From Odiellus spinosus (Eukaryota > Arthropoda > Arachnida > Opiliones > Phalangiidae), in contig OY987233.1 in NCBI GenBank assembly GCA_963920705.1, positions 15,177,459 to 15,241,458 on the forward strand: a stretch of DNA of 64,000 nt, written 5' to 3'. The notes under the pieces were generated by a model. The model ran no database searches. It saw only the letters and a program-made list of their open reading frames with translations, and was not told the origin of the DNA. How positions within the stretch are numbered: position 1 is the stretch's first letter; each line of letters starts with the position of its first letter. Shown here piece by piece: positions 50,322 through 62,350 of this stretch. The translations under genes and the position numbers were made by a program.

Positions 50322-50791
50322 TTAAAAAGTGACGCTGTCATCATTGTTTCATGCTGTATTAGTATATATATTTTTAATATAGAGTTCTAAATCGGTAATT
50401 TATCGCGTAATTTACTAGGGTAATGATAAGTTTGCTCTGGTAAATTAGCAAAATTGTAATTTTTAATTTAAAACTTTATGGATTATAAGCGAACATATTG
50501 CTAAAAGAGGTCAAAGTTTAACGTTTTAAGTCGTTTACGAATCTACTTTTCAAGAGATTATCGTCTTTGGCGTCGTTAAGGGTATCTTAATGTCCGTTCA
50601 ACGCATTGCACTCAAATGGTCAAGGGTATTATGATAAACATTACATTTTTCACGAGTGTAGGGGTTGTATAGACAAATATAAGAATTTTGAAGCGTTTGA
50701 AAAATAATTCCACATTTAAAATCACAGGAATTCAAACCCAAATAATTTTGTGAACTCATGATAATTTAAATCTATGACAGCTTTACTTCAA
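50322..50791 (+). mobile_element. Family A ends bracketing a family B element
   Basis: The left piece 50322-50380 (AAAAAGTGACGCTGTCATCA) and the right terminus near 50770-50791 (CTATGACAGCTTTACTTCAA) look like eroded family A ends. The DNA between is family B. Confidence 0.55.
50393..50757 (+). mobile_element. Family B miniature element
   Basis: Begins GGTAATTTATCGCGTAATTT, then ACTAGGGTAATGATAAG and CTCTGGTAAA. It shares AAAGAGGTCAAAGTTTAACG, CTACTTTTCAAGAG and the ACGAGTGTAG block with the copy at 13802-14172. Confidence 0.8.
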
Positions 50792-51057
50792 AATATATAA
50801 TTATCTGTCTGTCTATTCGTTGGGAAACGATATAATGTACACGTAAAGCTAGATGCGCTATGATAAACTTCGTTGCAAGCTCCAGGTTGAATTTAAAATT
50901 TTATTTTAAAACACGCGCTAATATTAAAAAAAAAAATCATTTTAAAGGGTAACAGCTAGTTAATTTAATAATTCCCCTTAAAAATAATTTAAATTGATTT
51001 TATAATATTGATACGTCATCAATATGCTATACATCATCAAACAGGACTCGTACACGA

Positions 51058-51185
51058 CCAGGAAAAGTCAGGGAATTTCAAAATTGACCTAAAAGGTCAG
51101 GGAAAAGTCAGGGAATTTGAAAATTGGCCCAAAAGGTCAGGAAAAGTCGGAGAATTTGAAAATGAGCCAAAATGGTCAGAGAAAT
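51058..51185. repeat. Three-unit AAAAGTCAGGGAATTTGAAA repeat
   Basis: Units of about 41 bp containing GGTCAGGGAAAAGTCAGGGA, then ATTTGAAAATTGGCC. They give an open frame of KSGKFE type on the plus strand that is treated as an artefact. Confidence 0.8.
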
Positions 51186-51829
51186 TAAATATTTTGGTAC
51201 GTGTCAAGGAACTGTTTATGATTGGTTGACCAATTAATTGTACCATCATTATTTTAAACTGAAAATTTTTGGCTAAAGATTAAAATTTTTTCTCATATTC
51301 CGAGTAAACCATCGACTCTGATTGATAAACTATGTCCAATAATAAGTGGGAATTGCAAAGAGCTCGCTCGTAAGAATAAATTCGTGTAAAATCTTAAAAT
51401 TGGTCAGGGAAATTATTTAGAAATGATCAAGGAAAACCTGAAATAAACTTCCAAAATGTCAAATATATTAAAAGAAACATTTAATAGCTTATTGAATAAC
51501 TCCTTTTCAACAAAAGCGGGCACCTTTTTAAACCCCTATGTTATAGTATTTTGACCTTTTGAATAGCTCTAAGCTTGTGAAGCTTATTGCCAAGGAAACG
51601 GAAGATTCGACTCCCGGTAAAGAGAGAGAGAGTAGAGTGGATGTGTCTTCCCGAGTCCAGCAGCAGTTTCCTCCATACATAGCCTTTAGGCCTTTACTCC
51701 CTAAGAACTCTATAAAATTCGACCCCGTTTTTAGACGCATCTCCCTTCCCTCTCTGAGCTTTCTCTCTCTCTCTCCCCATCCCCTTAAGCCAATCCGTGA
51801 CCAAAAGGTATATAGTGTACTAAAGTAGC

Positions 51830-51930
51830 GTCACAGTGAGATAGAAAAGGTCACGTGGCTTTTGCGCGCGCCTAAGAGATAAGAGATTCGCGAGCGCGCG
51901 CTCACCCATCAGAGAAGAAGGAAGCGCAAG
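51830..51930. other. CGCG-dense island 1
   Basis: GC-rich stretch with GCGCGCGCC and GAGCGCGCGCTC in otherwise AT-rich DNA. It might be a promoter or part of a repeat; no TATA box, initiator or exon could be assigned. Confidence 0.35.
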
Positions 51931-51994
51931 AGCAACTATTAACATCCTTCTCCATTCCTACTCCTCTTCCTACTATAGGTCTTTTCCATCTATT

Positions 51995-52360
51995 CTCTAA
52001 GCATCCCTTTCAACTCAAGGGGGTCGTCTATAAAGATAAAATATTCCATCAAAAACTAGTTTTACTTCGTACTTCTAAAAAAAGTACATTTACCTAATCT
52101 AGGGTTACCTATCTCAGTAGATAAAGATGAATAACAAAAATCTGGGGTTCATAACCGTCCTCCAACTGTCAAAACAGTTCATGCAAAAGTAGGAAATATA
52201 GATTTAAATAGGAATCAGGTTTTGTTTTTGTTAGTTTCTACTTGTGTAGGTATTGTTTGCCATTAGAGGACTTTTTTGAATGCCAGGTTTGGATATTCAT
52301 CTTTATCTAAGCATCAGTTTCAATTCAAGGGGGTCTTCTATAAAGATACGCCACAGATTT
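51995..52360. repeat. Two-copy direct repeat about 308 bp apart
   Basis: CTAAGCATC, then TTCAA-TCAAGGGGGTC-TCTATAAAGATA, occurs at about 51998 and again at about 52306. The intervening DNA shares the ATGAATAACAAA motif found next to family C elements. Confidence 0.55.
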
Positions 52361-52959
52361 CATTCGTATGGTCAAATGACTATCCGAAAATTCACTATTT
52401 ATTTATTAAATGTGTTTTTCTCACAAAAAGGAACAGAAATTGCTTCGCGACCTGCAATTGTTATATAAATAGCAACGTAGTATTTTAAAAATATATTTAG
52501 TGCTTTTAATCGTCTACTCAAAAATTTTGATTCAAAATTTTCCAAAATATATTTTAACTACTTGCTCATTAATTACAAATTAAAACCGTTCGTTTTCAAC
52601 GGTATTTAAGTACAAACTCTCCATGTATGGATCCCCGTTAAGCCTAATTTCCAAAACTTTATGTACAACCCCCTATCGAGAGAAAAACGAAAACTATAGA
52701 AAATCACTTTCTACGTTTTTTTAAAACTTAGTTTTATTTATTTTTTATACATACATTGTTTTTTGACGCTAAATGTAGTATGTATAAGTTTGAATGTCTC
52801 GGTAATTTATATTTAGTTGCAGTTACAGTTTACAACACACCCCCTCTTTCAATCGGAATCAATCTGGTATCGAGATTAATGCGAATCTAGATTTGTACGT
52901 ACTGTAAACTCAGACTGACTCCTGTCTTATAATGTTACTTGTATTTTTCGCGGGGATGT

Positions 52960-53165
52960 GAAAACAAGGGCAGAACAATGTCCGCGAGGCAATTGGGAGG
53001 GTGGCGCCTAAACGGAAGGTCGCCCAGACGATTTCCCGCCAAAAAAAAATACTCCATCTCGCGCGCGCATTAATAGCTTGAGCTCTCCTCATTCGAGGGA
53101 TGAGGAGGGTGATCACGTGGGCTTTGAATTCAAGTAGAGCGCGCGCCAGTGTTGAGATATTAAAA
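52960..53165. other. CGCG-dense island 2
   Basis: GC-rich patch with CTCGCGCGCGCATTAA and GAGCGCGCGCCAG. The 101-codon minus frame across it has no recognised domain. Confidence 0.35.
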
Positions 53166-53257
53166 AAAAAAAATACACTACGATATGTATCAGACGAATT
53201 AAATATCGGGGTCATGACTAAAGTTTTAAATATAAATGATTGCTATCACGATTTTAG

Positions 53258-53650
53258 TAAAAGGGAGAATGAAACCTAACAAAGAGTGATTTTATTATCG
53301 ATTCCTTATTGCTTAAATAGGCCTAATCCACCACTAAAAAAATTACAAACAAATACCAAACAGGAATTTAAAACTTACCATCAAAATAGGCTTAACTGGA
53401 TTCATGGAGACATTGAAGGGCTAGCGACCAATGAGCAAAGGCCGGTCGTTAAAGTGAGATCTCCACGAGACTTCAATTTGTCACTAGCCCTTATATGCCA
53501 GAAAATCAGGGTCTCAATGAATACAGCTAAGCCTATTTTCTGGGTAAGTTTGAAATAGTTTAATATTTGTTTGTAAATTCTTTAATTGATGGATTAAGCA
53601 TATTTAAACGTAATGATGAATAACAAAGCCTGGTCAGATTCATTTACGTC
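53258..53650. mobile_element. Family C element, second copy
   Basis: Starts TAAAAGGGAGAATGAAACC and has the same palindromic architecture as 10944-11375: ATCGATTCCTTATTG, TAGGCCTAATCCACC, AATAGGCTTAACTGGATTCA, a central ACCAATGAGCAAAGGCC, then AGCTAAGCCTATTTTCTGGG. The right terminal TTCTCCCTTTA is lost. Confidence 0.75.
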
Positions 53651-54224
53651 CTTCAACTACTACTTTTTCCTGAACTATTCGGGCCGTTAGATTTATCTTA
53701 TGAACGCCAGGTTTTATCAATCAAGATAGGAGTTCATTGTTAATAGTCCTAGGTTAAAGCGTTAAATTAATTTTCAAAACTAAAATTTTAGCAACGCTTT
53801 CTTTACGTCTGACCCCGGTATATCTCGTTCCTTGGTATTGTCGGTAATAGCTTTTGGGTTTTGAGACGTTCGGGCTACCCCCAAACTTTCACCCAGCGCC
53901 GGGATCTTCCCTGCCTCGCGCTGAAACGCATCAACTACCAAATAAACCGGCTGCTAGAAAAATTCCCCACACACACCGAAAAATAAAAGGCATACTAAGA
54001 GAGAAAAGCAAGAATCAGTTGCTTAGAGAAGAACCTAGAAGAGTGATTTGGAATTGTGCCTCTATACTAAACTCTCTACTCGGCATTGCGTAGTTTTTTG
54101 TTTTTTTTTTTTTGTTTGGATCTAGTCGATTTTCTAGCCCATATCTAGGGGGGCGCTACAAACCATCTACACTGTTAGGAGAACGTTTCATGTTCAATAT
54201 ACAATTATGGTACAAAGGGCAATA

Positions 54225-54760
54225 AAACAATTCAATTTAGGCTTAGTGATTGCATTCGTAGTAGACTTAGTGATTGCATTCATGGTAGGCTTACAAGTTA
54301 GTGATTCCTTTCAAATTAGGCTTAGTAATTGCATTTACTTTAAGCTTAACCGAAGGCGCAGACACTTAAGAACTCGAGTATACAAAGTTGACGAACTCTT
54401 TATACCAAAGTGATCTCCGACTTTGCTAGAGTCTGAACTCAATGCACTGTCAAAGCTGAACCGAGGTGTACAGCGAAGTTAAATCTGTTGGGCTTAGTCA
54501 TTCCATTCAAATTAGGTTTAATGATTCCATTCAAATTAGGCTTAGTGGTTCCATTCAAATTAGGCTTAGTGATTGTTCAAATTAGGCTTAGTGATTGTTC
54601 AAATTAGTGATTCCATTCAAATTAGGCTTACAAGTTAGTGATTCCATTCAAATTAGGCTTACAAGTTAGTGATTCCATTCAAATTAAGCTCAACAATTGG
54701 AATGTAATGAAACCATTCAAATTAGGCTTAACATATGAAAGATAATAAATCCAATGAAAT
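54225..54760. repeat. Minisatellite of GATTCCATTCAAATTAGGCT units
   Basis: About 16 units of 22-31 bp: GTGATTCCATTCAAATTAGG, then CTTA, some extended by CAAGTTA. Interrupted near 54340-54490 by non-repeat DNA. This is another array built around TTAGGCTTA. Confidence 0.85.
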
Positions 54761-55744
54761 TGAACTTCAAAACTTGAAAATATTATTCAAGAAAAGGCTT
54801 AAAACTTATTGAAAAATAAATTATCTTTCGTTTACGATCTAGCGCGCGCCGAAGAATCGTTTAAAACACTGATAATAATTTTAAATTAGGCTTAGGAAGC
54901 GAAACAACACGGCATTAAACCTTGAAACAGTTGTAAATTATCCTTTACATAAAATCCCCTTTAGAGAACTTTCTTTTTGAGACGGATTTGGTCGCGGGAG
55001 AGATTTCGGGTTGGACAAGTAATTAATCTTTACATAGCCTTCACTGGATGGCGTCGTCGTTTCTACCAGTTCCTCTACTTCAATTTCAAGTCAATATTAG
55101 TTGACACTACCACTAAAATAGGAAAGATGTATAACAATCCCTTAAACACACTCTCAGGTTACATTGTCTACGAATATAAAATACTACAACTTTTAGTCAA
55201 TGTAACTCGATAGTGTTATTTAGCCGTTAATAGACTCTTCTAAGTCCTTTCTCGTAGTATCGGGTAATATTGACACTATTTGGTCGAAGATCTCGCGCGC
55301 TTCGCTTTGATCGAAACAAGGAGGATGAAGTCGTAAGGGGGGGAACCTGGAGGTGAAATGGAGTAGGAACCCGAACCGCCCATTAGGATTTATCGGTTAG
55401 CTTTTAAGTGGATTTGTCGCCCGCGATAAAAATTCTTATCTCACGCTCTGTCGTTACTCTAGTAGACTTATTGTCATTTTATGATGACGTCATATCATAT
55501 AGATAATAAAATAAATAGTGAGACCGTTAAGACGTCGGATGTTATTTAGATAATTATATGTTGTGATAATTTGTACTTGTTGGGTTTGCAAATTAAGCCA
55601 TTTAGAAAATTTTATTAGGTAACTTATGACTAGTTTTGATATAAAATTATTTTGAAAGGATATTTCAAATTTATTATTAAATTTTTGCAATTTAATAATA
55701 TTTTGTATTTATTTACTATTCGAAGGAATTTTCCAATATTTAAA

Positions 55745-56095
55745 AATATTTTAATATATTAAATTTATTCATGGGAATCTAATAATATTCCATATTTTTA
55801 ATTCATGGGAATCTATGCCTAATAATATTCCATATTTTTTAATTCATGGAATTTTCATAATATTCCATATTTGCTAAATTCATGGGAATCTAATAATATT
55901 TCATATTTTTTAATTCATGGGAAGCTAATAATATTTCATATTTTTAATTCATGGGAATTTCATAATATTCCATATTTTTAAATTCATGGGAATCTAATAA
56001 TATTTCATATTTTTAAATTCATGGGAATCTAATAATATTTCATATTTTTAATTCATGAGAATTTCATAATATTCCAGATTAATTTAGAAATTAAT
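55745..56095. repeat. AT-rich minisatellite with AATTCATGGGAATCTAATAA units
   Basis: About 10 units of 33-36 bp, AATTCATGGGAATCTAATAA followed by TATT(C/T)CATATTTTT, alternating with a shorter TTCATAATATTCC variant. Ends degrade gradually. Confidence 0.9.
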
Positions 56096-56399
56096 TCATG
56101 CAAATTACCTAAAATCTATGAATATATTATTACTAAAATTGATTCTTAGTAAAATTATTTTGACCGTATTTCAATTCATAGTAATTTAGTCATAATTATG
56201 ATATATTTAATTTAATTCATGAATTTTCATTAGTAATATTACTAATATAAAAATTATGTGTAACTGTAACCTATCCACCCATTTTCAGTTGTTTACGTTT
56301 CATATGTCACTTTATGTCTGACCCCTTAAGTATACGTATTCCGTTAGCAGTAGCGTTAAAGAGCCCCACGAGCTAGCGGTCTCTACATAGTCTACTACA

Positions 56400-56670
56400 G
56401 GGCAAGCAAGAATACACACACACAATCATATACACGCGCGTATCTCGAGATGAATCAAGGCTACTTGACAGTCAAATAATCGATCCAGTAGCCCACGCTT
56501 CGCCTTTCTTAACGCTAAACAGTTCGGATTGAATCTCCCACGCGCGCGCGCGCGGATGAGAAATATAGATCAATAGGAAGCGAGGCGGTTCAACACCGTT
56601 TTATATCCTCGCGCGGACAAATTAGATTTGGCGGGAAACCCGGGAAAAGCGCGCGAGCTTTTGACGTACT
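56400..56670. other. CGCG-dense island 3 with a CG dinucleotide run
   Basis: Includes CACACACACAAT, ACACGCGCGTATC and ACGCGCGCGCGCGCGG. Unusually CpG-rich for this window. Could be regulatory or transposon-derived. Confidence 0.4.
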
Positions 56671-57541
56671 GTTAGGAATAAAAGTCAAGGTGAAAAGGTT
56701 ATATTAAACGTAATAATTATTTATGTAAGGATTTAATTTATTACAGATTTTGGGTAGCTACCCTCCCCCTATACTTGTCTTCCCACTGAATAAGAACCAA
56801 CAACCAATCACGTTCGGTTGGATTTAAATCAACGCTTAATATAAATTATGTAATAAATAATCACCGAGTCTTTGCACTTTCAATGCTGAACTCGGAGTTC
56901 ATAGCGCACTCTTGTAAAGCGAATTCAAGAGTTTCTGACCCTCGATACGTTTGGTTTATTCTAGCCTGTGATTGGTTGATGATAGCTATAGTTTCTTAAG
57001 GCTACAAGTTCGTGAGTCTCTTCTTGTTAGATTAGTGGCAAGCAACCTTCCACGCAAAAAACGTTTTTAATGTCAATTTTCCTCTTATAATTTAATCGGG
57101 ATTAATTTAGGAATAGCGATGTATTTATTTCACCCTCCCTTTAGGTCTAAAGTGTTCTCTTTGCCTCTGAGCATCGTGACTCTCGTCTCTCTCTTGACTG
57201 GAGTTAGTCGGACTACCGCTAGAGGACTCCTTTGCGGGTCCTTTAATTTGACATCGCGGCGAGGGTGGCAGTAGCGGTCTTATTTAGCTTTTACCGAGCC
57301 TCGAGGTTAAATAGCGGAAATAAAAGCCAAAATTTAGTGGCCCGTCTATCTAGTAGACAATAGCTCAAGTTCTTTTGTTAGTTTATATCGCCGCGACACT
57401 TCGTTAGAATTAAATGGAGTGTTTTATATCTATTAACAGAGATACGTTCGTATTCATTAGGGCTTATTTAATTTTAAGCATTAAGTATTTTAATTTTAAA
57501 AAATTGTATTTAAGTTTATTTAATGTTTAACTTTATCATTT

Positions 57542-57924
57542 TTAAAGTGAGGCTGTCATCATTTTTCGAATGCCTATGGATCATATATTTAGTTTTATCA
57601 TACTATTAAAAAGTCATATTCAAAATTTTATACCTCTGCCGGTTGATGAACTTAAAAATGATAATATCAAAAAAATGTACTAAAGGTAGTTATCTTTCTG
57701 GATTAAGTACTTATACGAAAAATACCGCGCGAAAGCGACCTTATCACGCGCAAGAATCAACTGTAGGCTCTATTATAGTCACGCGATCAGTGGTCACGTG
57801 ACGTAGTATCGCGGGGAATTTTTATTTTAAATAATATATTGAATCGTTTTTTAACGATCTTTTCGAAAATGCTACTCAATTTCCATTTGAAGCTAATGAA
57901 AAATCAGTGACAGCCTCACTTTAA
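57542..57924 (+). mobile_element. Family A miniature element, both ends intact
   Basis: TTAAAGTGAGGCTGTCATCA at the left and CAGTGACAGCCTCACTTTAA at the right. The central TACCGCGCGAAAGCGACC block is present, with small internal deletions. Confidence 0.9.
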
Positions 57925-59919
57925 TTTTATACATTATTATAAATATTTATACTTCATTATTTTATATATTATATATTTATATTTTTTTTAACTTTCAATA
58001 TTATTAAAATATAATGTAAAAATCCCATAGCGCCTGTAAAAGTGTTCCAACCTTCGAGCATCGGTGTTCGGGAAGAAGCCAACATTTAGGTTTAGCTATA
58101 GATTCCAATACACACACAGCTTAAATATATGGAAGAGTGTAACCTTGTAATACAGACGCGAGGCATTTAGCCGGTTTATTAAGATTTAACCGAGTTTTAA
58201 TCACGATTAACCGAGGTTTACTGAACTGATTAAGCCTCGTCTAGGAACCTAAATTTCCCAGTTTTCCAAAAAGGAAATTTTACAAAATAATAATCAGAGG
58301 AATGATTTTAAATTTTCCCAGAAACACAATTTAAAAAATATGATTCAAATATTGCTTGGATAGCACCCTGATTACTATAATTTAGAATAAAAACAACGAG
58401 GATTCAATGTGCACAAGAATTTTTGGGTGCCTTATTGGTCCATCATCAATGATTATATATCTTAAAGGCCGAACTTTCTGTTGAGGGGTTCTCCTAGTAC
58501 GGAAAATTTACCGTACCATTCGAGCTCGAGCAACAATAGCGGATCGAGGAACTGAAAATCGCGGTTCTACTAGTACGGAAGACCGAGGTTTAGGGGTTCT
58601 CCTAGTACGGAAGATGGACAATAGTCTCATTTTCCCTACTGAAAAAAATGGGCTATGGTACAGAAGACCGATGTACAGAAAATTGTACAGAAAATAAAAA
58701 ATAAATTTATACTAGTGTTTTCCGAGATAAAACGAACGAATTCAAAGGCGCGATAGGAGAGATGTATCACTAGCCCTAAAAAAGCATTTGCAATATTAGT
58801 TATATTACGTCTGGTTTTTCAGATGTTCTGAATATTTCGTTTATCTCATCCGTAATAGGCAGCGCACGCGAATGCACCTTCAAGCCATTTCTAATCTAGT
58901 TAATATTCTTTTAGAATGAGAGCCTAGTATAATGCTCTTCGTGGAACACCAGCTAGGCCCAATTTTAGGGTTAGGAGGGCTCGCGCTCCGGCTCGCGAAC
59001 ATTATTGGCCCCCTGAGACATTCGGACAAAGCATGCACTCTGTTCATAGTATTTGCTCATACAAGCGTTATCATTGGCAGCGAGAGATAGCTAGTACACG
59101 GGTACTTATAAATTCAACTACAGCATAATTGGGCGCATTAATTATTAAAAGACGAACGGACTGACGGCGGAATTCTTTTCAAAATCGCGACGGGTAAGAA
59201 ACTTTGCGTAAATAAGTGGGACGGTTTGAAAGTTTTTAGTTTTGACTCGTGCTTCGCTATATTTCTCTATTTTTGTTCGAGTGCATTTTGAAAAGCATAG
59301 CTGTAGCCGAGGCGAATTACTCGGAAACACATTTCATCGGAGAGTACGAAGTTAGACTTTCCACTATCTCCAAGAAACGGATTTTGACAATAAACACCAA
59401 TGGGCATAATATGAACTCTGTCAATAACACTTATACCACTTTTTGAAGCTGGAACCAAACCTAATATGATCATGACAAATTTCTCAATATCGTAAATATT
59501 TAGATTTAGGACTACAAAATTTAATCAGAAATTTTATTTTATTTTCTATTGTAATATAGTGCTTAGTATTTAAAATTCATCTTCAGACGAGCTATCTGAA
59601 TCATTTCTTGAAATAGAAGAATTTTACGCAATCACTTGGAGGACATTTGGACAGCATTCCCCATATTTCATAACGTGATGAAATCATGAAACGAATCTGA
59701 ATTAGTCCCCGAGGTTATAAGAACACAAAGCCTGACTGCCCAACTAGGGGAGAGAAGAGTTGGTCTCGTGACCTATCCTTACGAAGTAGACTATTCAAAT
59801 AGAGTAATTCGGGAGAGACGTAGTGTACTGATTTGAAAGCGGGAGGCGAAGTAGCGACACTTATAACTTCAAAAAGTTTCTTAGAAGAGATATTATAAAG
59901 CCATGGCACATGTATCAAT

Positions 59920-60330
59920 ATGTCACAGGACGGACGTAGTCAAATCCACTGCGGTGCCATAACTCTATTTTTTACTCCACATATGGCACTAATTACAAAA
60001 AGCGGCGAGGGTGGTTGTCCGCTTACCCTGAGATCGTGGACGCCGACCCCTCCCGAAAATGTTATCTCTCTCTTTATAGACACCGGGTGGAAAGGTCGTA
60101 AATTACTCTATTTGAATGGCCTAATTCGTAAGAATAGGTTTCTCCCCTATTTGGGCAGCCAGGCTTTGTGTTCTTATAACCTTAGGGACCAATTCCATTT
60201 CCAGATTCGGTTCATGATTTCATCACGTTATGAAATATGGGGAATGTTTTCCAAATGTCCTCCAAGTGATTGCGCCAATTCTTTTATTTCAAGAAATGAT
60301 TCAGATAGTTCGTCTGAAGATGAATTTTAA
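59920..60330 (+). pseudogene. Unrecognised open frame in the right arm of the palindromic element
   Basis: 136 codons from an ATG, ending in an acidic serine tail (DSDSSSEDEF) and TAA. Residues from about 60 onward are mirrored, with stops and frameshifts, in the left arm (for example QIRFMISSRYEMWGMLSKCP on the minus strand near 59640-59700). The first half lies in the unpaired centre. I do not recognise the family; it resembles the C-terminal part of an element-encoded protein. Not a convincing host gene. Confidence 0.35.
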
Positions 60331-60550
60331 ATAATTAAAAATTAAAATTTATACAAAGAATTCTTAGTGCACTATTTTCATTTTATTTAAAAGCAATAAA
60401 TAAAAACAACCCGACTAGTTTCGGCTAATTGCGAGTATCGCTGCCATCATTATGAATTTTAAATACTAAGCGCTATATGACAATAGAAAATAAAATAAAA
60501 ATTTCTGATTTAATTTTGTAGTACTAAATCTAAATATTGAGAGATTTTAC

Positions 60551-61123
60551 ATGATCAAATTAGGTTTGGTTCCAGCTTCAAAAAGTGGTGAAAGTGTTAT
60601 TGACAGAGTTCATATTATCCCCATTGGTGTTTATTGTCAAAATCTGTTTCTTGGAGATAATGGAAAGTCTAACTTCGTACTCTCCGAAGAAATGTGTTTC
60701 CGAGTTGGGTGCAGTTCGGAAAAACTTCTTTTATTCCCTTTGTATTTAACACGTGTTTTAATTCGCCTCGGCTACAGCTATACTTTGCAAAATGCACTCG
60801 AACAAAAAAAGAGAAATATAGCTAGTCACAAACTAAAATTTTTACAACCGTCCCACTTATTTACTCAAATATTCAGAACATCTGAAAAACCAGACGTAAT
60901 ATTACGAATGCTTTTAGGGATAGTCATACATCTCTCGTATCGCGCCTTTGAATTTGTTCGTTTTATCTCGGGAAATACTAGTACAAATTTCTTTTTCATT
61001 TTCTGTACAATTTTCTGTACATCGGTCTTCTGTACCATAGCCCATTTTTTTCAGAAAGGAAAATGTTACTATTGTCCATCTTCCGTACTAGGAGAACCCC
61101 TAAACCTCGGTCTTCCGTACTAG
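60551..61123 (+). pseudogene. Second unrecognised open frame in the right arm
   Basis: 190 codons. The first 52 residues (for example LGLVPASKSGESVIDRVHII) are mirrored on the minus strand of the left arm at 59267-59473. The arms differ by about 7-8 bases over 150 bp, and nearly all of these change the amino acid, so I see no evidence of protein-level selection. The right copy has an extra in-frame 54-bp block. The 3' half runs through the terminal repeats of the element. Confidence 0.3.
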
Positions 61124-61227
61124 TAGAACCGCGATTTTCAGTTCCACGATCCTCTATTGTTGCTCGAGCTCGAATGGTACGGTAAATTTTCCGTACTAGG
61201 AGAACCCCTCAACAGAAAGTTCGGCCT

Positions 61228-62120
61228 TTAAGTGACCCATAAAAACATTTTTTGTATAGAAATAGATCCCGTCTAAGCTTATATCTTGGTACGTAATGAA
61301 CCATATACTTCTTATTCATAGTAATCTTCAAAAAAAAAAGGTTAATTTAGAAAGAATTCACAATTTAATTAACCTGTATTTTCCTATTTACACACACATA
61401 CTAAGGATCCCTTATATATACCTGGAATGCTCATTTTCACAGCCCCCCCCCCCACTTTAACATTCTTAGAACACCCAGAATCTTTCCAGAGACAAGTTAG
61501 CCCCATGACCATGGCTGCAAACATTAAAGGGAAATCAGGTTTAGAGAATTTCGAGTTAAACTGTTTTTAGTGTAGACAATAACCTCAAAAATGGTTAAAA
61601 CACCAATTTTGGTCATAAATGGACCTACTTGACCAGGATACAAAATTGATTTTCAATTTAACCAATATTCGGTAATTTTTAAAGAAATTCAATAGCCAAT
61701 CGCTGAACAGGGTTAATCATCTGAGCTTAACGACTTATCTTGATGTTTCGAAGTATCATATTTATGGAAATTTATTTTAAATGACCTGGTCTAACCATAT
61801 TAATAAAATAGCCATTTTGAAAACAAGTTTAGTTCTCAATAAGTGTATGTTTTGCCCCCCCCCCCTCTCTGTTTATCAACCAAGGCCTAACACGTCTCTG
61901 CGCACTTTCATTTAAGAACGATACAATCATACAAAATGATGTTTAGATTAAAGGCAAGTAGAGGAGTTAGTAGGGTCACTACTAGTCTTTTTCAACTAAA
62001 TTGGTCCTCGGTCTGTTCGCTTTTTGTCCCCCCTTGCCCCCTTGATGTTTTCCCACCCGTTTCCGGAGGCTATCAGTAGGGACTTGGTGATGCACCGAAG
62101 CTACAGGCGACCTCACTACT
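61228..62120. other. Gene-free stretch with poly-C tracts
   Basis: C-homopolymers of about 11 near 61443 and 61855. No gene or RNA supported. Confidence 0.45.
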
Positions 62121-62350
62121 ACACTTAATTCTCTCAGACCTCGCTCCTCGCGCTCCGATAGTCGACGACTTTAACAAAAGAGGAAGGGAGACCATCTAGC
62201 GCGGGACCTCCCCTATTTCCCCCCATGTATGTCTGCAGTATAAACTCCAGCGATTTTGCGCGCAATATTTTTCGCGCGCTTTATATACTATCTCGTGCTC
62301 CAAGTCAATTTCGTTTTGAATTGTCAGCGCGCGCAACTCTATCCTTCCTT
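62120..62350. other. CGCG-dense island 4
   Basis: Contains TTTTGCGCGCAATATTTTTC, GCGCGCTTTATATA and TCAGCGCGCGCAACTC. The TATATA and GC content are promoter-like, but no transcript can be placed. Confidence 0.35.

Larger units (their letters stand above)
58466..61227. mobile_element. 2.76-kb palindromic element flanked by TTAA
   Basis: Left end TTAA|AGGCCGAACTTTCTG and right end CAGAAAGTTCGGCCT|TTAA. The arms pair in three blocks: 58466-58840 with 60880-61227, 59180-59580 with 60455-60870, and 59580-59870 with 60090-60335. The centre is at about 59900-60080. Each arm has three copies of GGTTCTCCTAGTACGGAA near its outer end. The left arm has about 330 bp (58845-59175) absent from the right; the right has about 120 bp absent from the left and a 54-bp insertion at 60706-60759. 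TTAA flanks are typical of piggyBac-type insertion, but the CCC-type piggyBac terminus and a transposase are lacking. Confidence 0.8.

Noticed and set aside
51559..51828. 89-codon plus frame (and 70-codon minus frame) in a GA/CT-rich patch
   Set aside because: Composition is driven by GAGAGAG and TCTCTCTC tracts; no domain, and both strands are open in the same place.
54225..54760. TTAGGC-containing array as interstitial telomere DNA
   Set aside because: TTAGGC never occurs as uninterrupted hexamer tandem; it is embedded in 22-31-bp units, so it is a minisatellite and not a telomere repeat.
59920..61123. Treating the two frames in the palindromic element as host genes or as a named viral or transposase gene
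   Set aside because: They are mirrored in a decayed inverted copy, extend into terminal repeats and match no family I can name; kept only as element-associated frames of low confidence.
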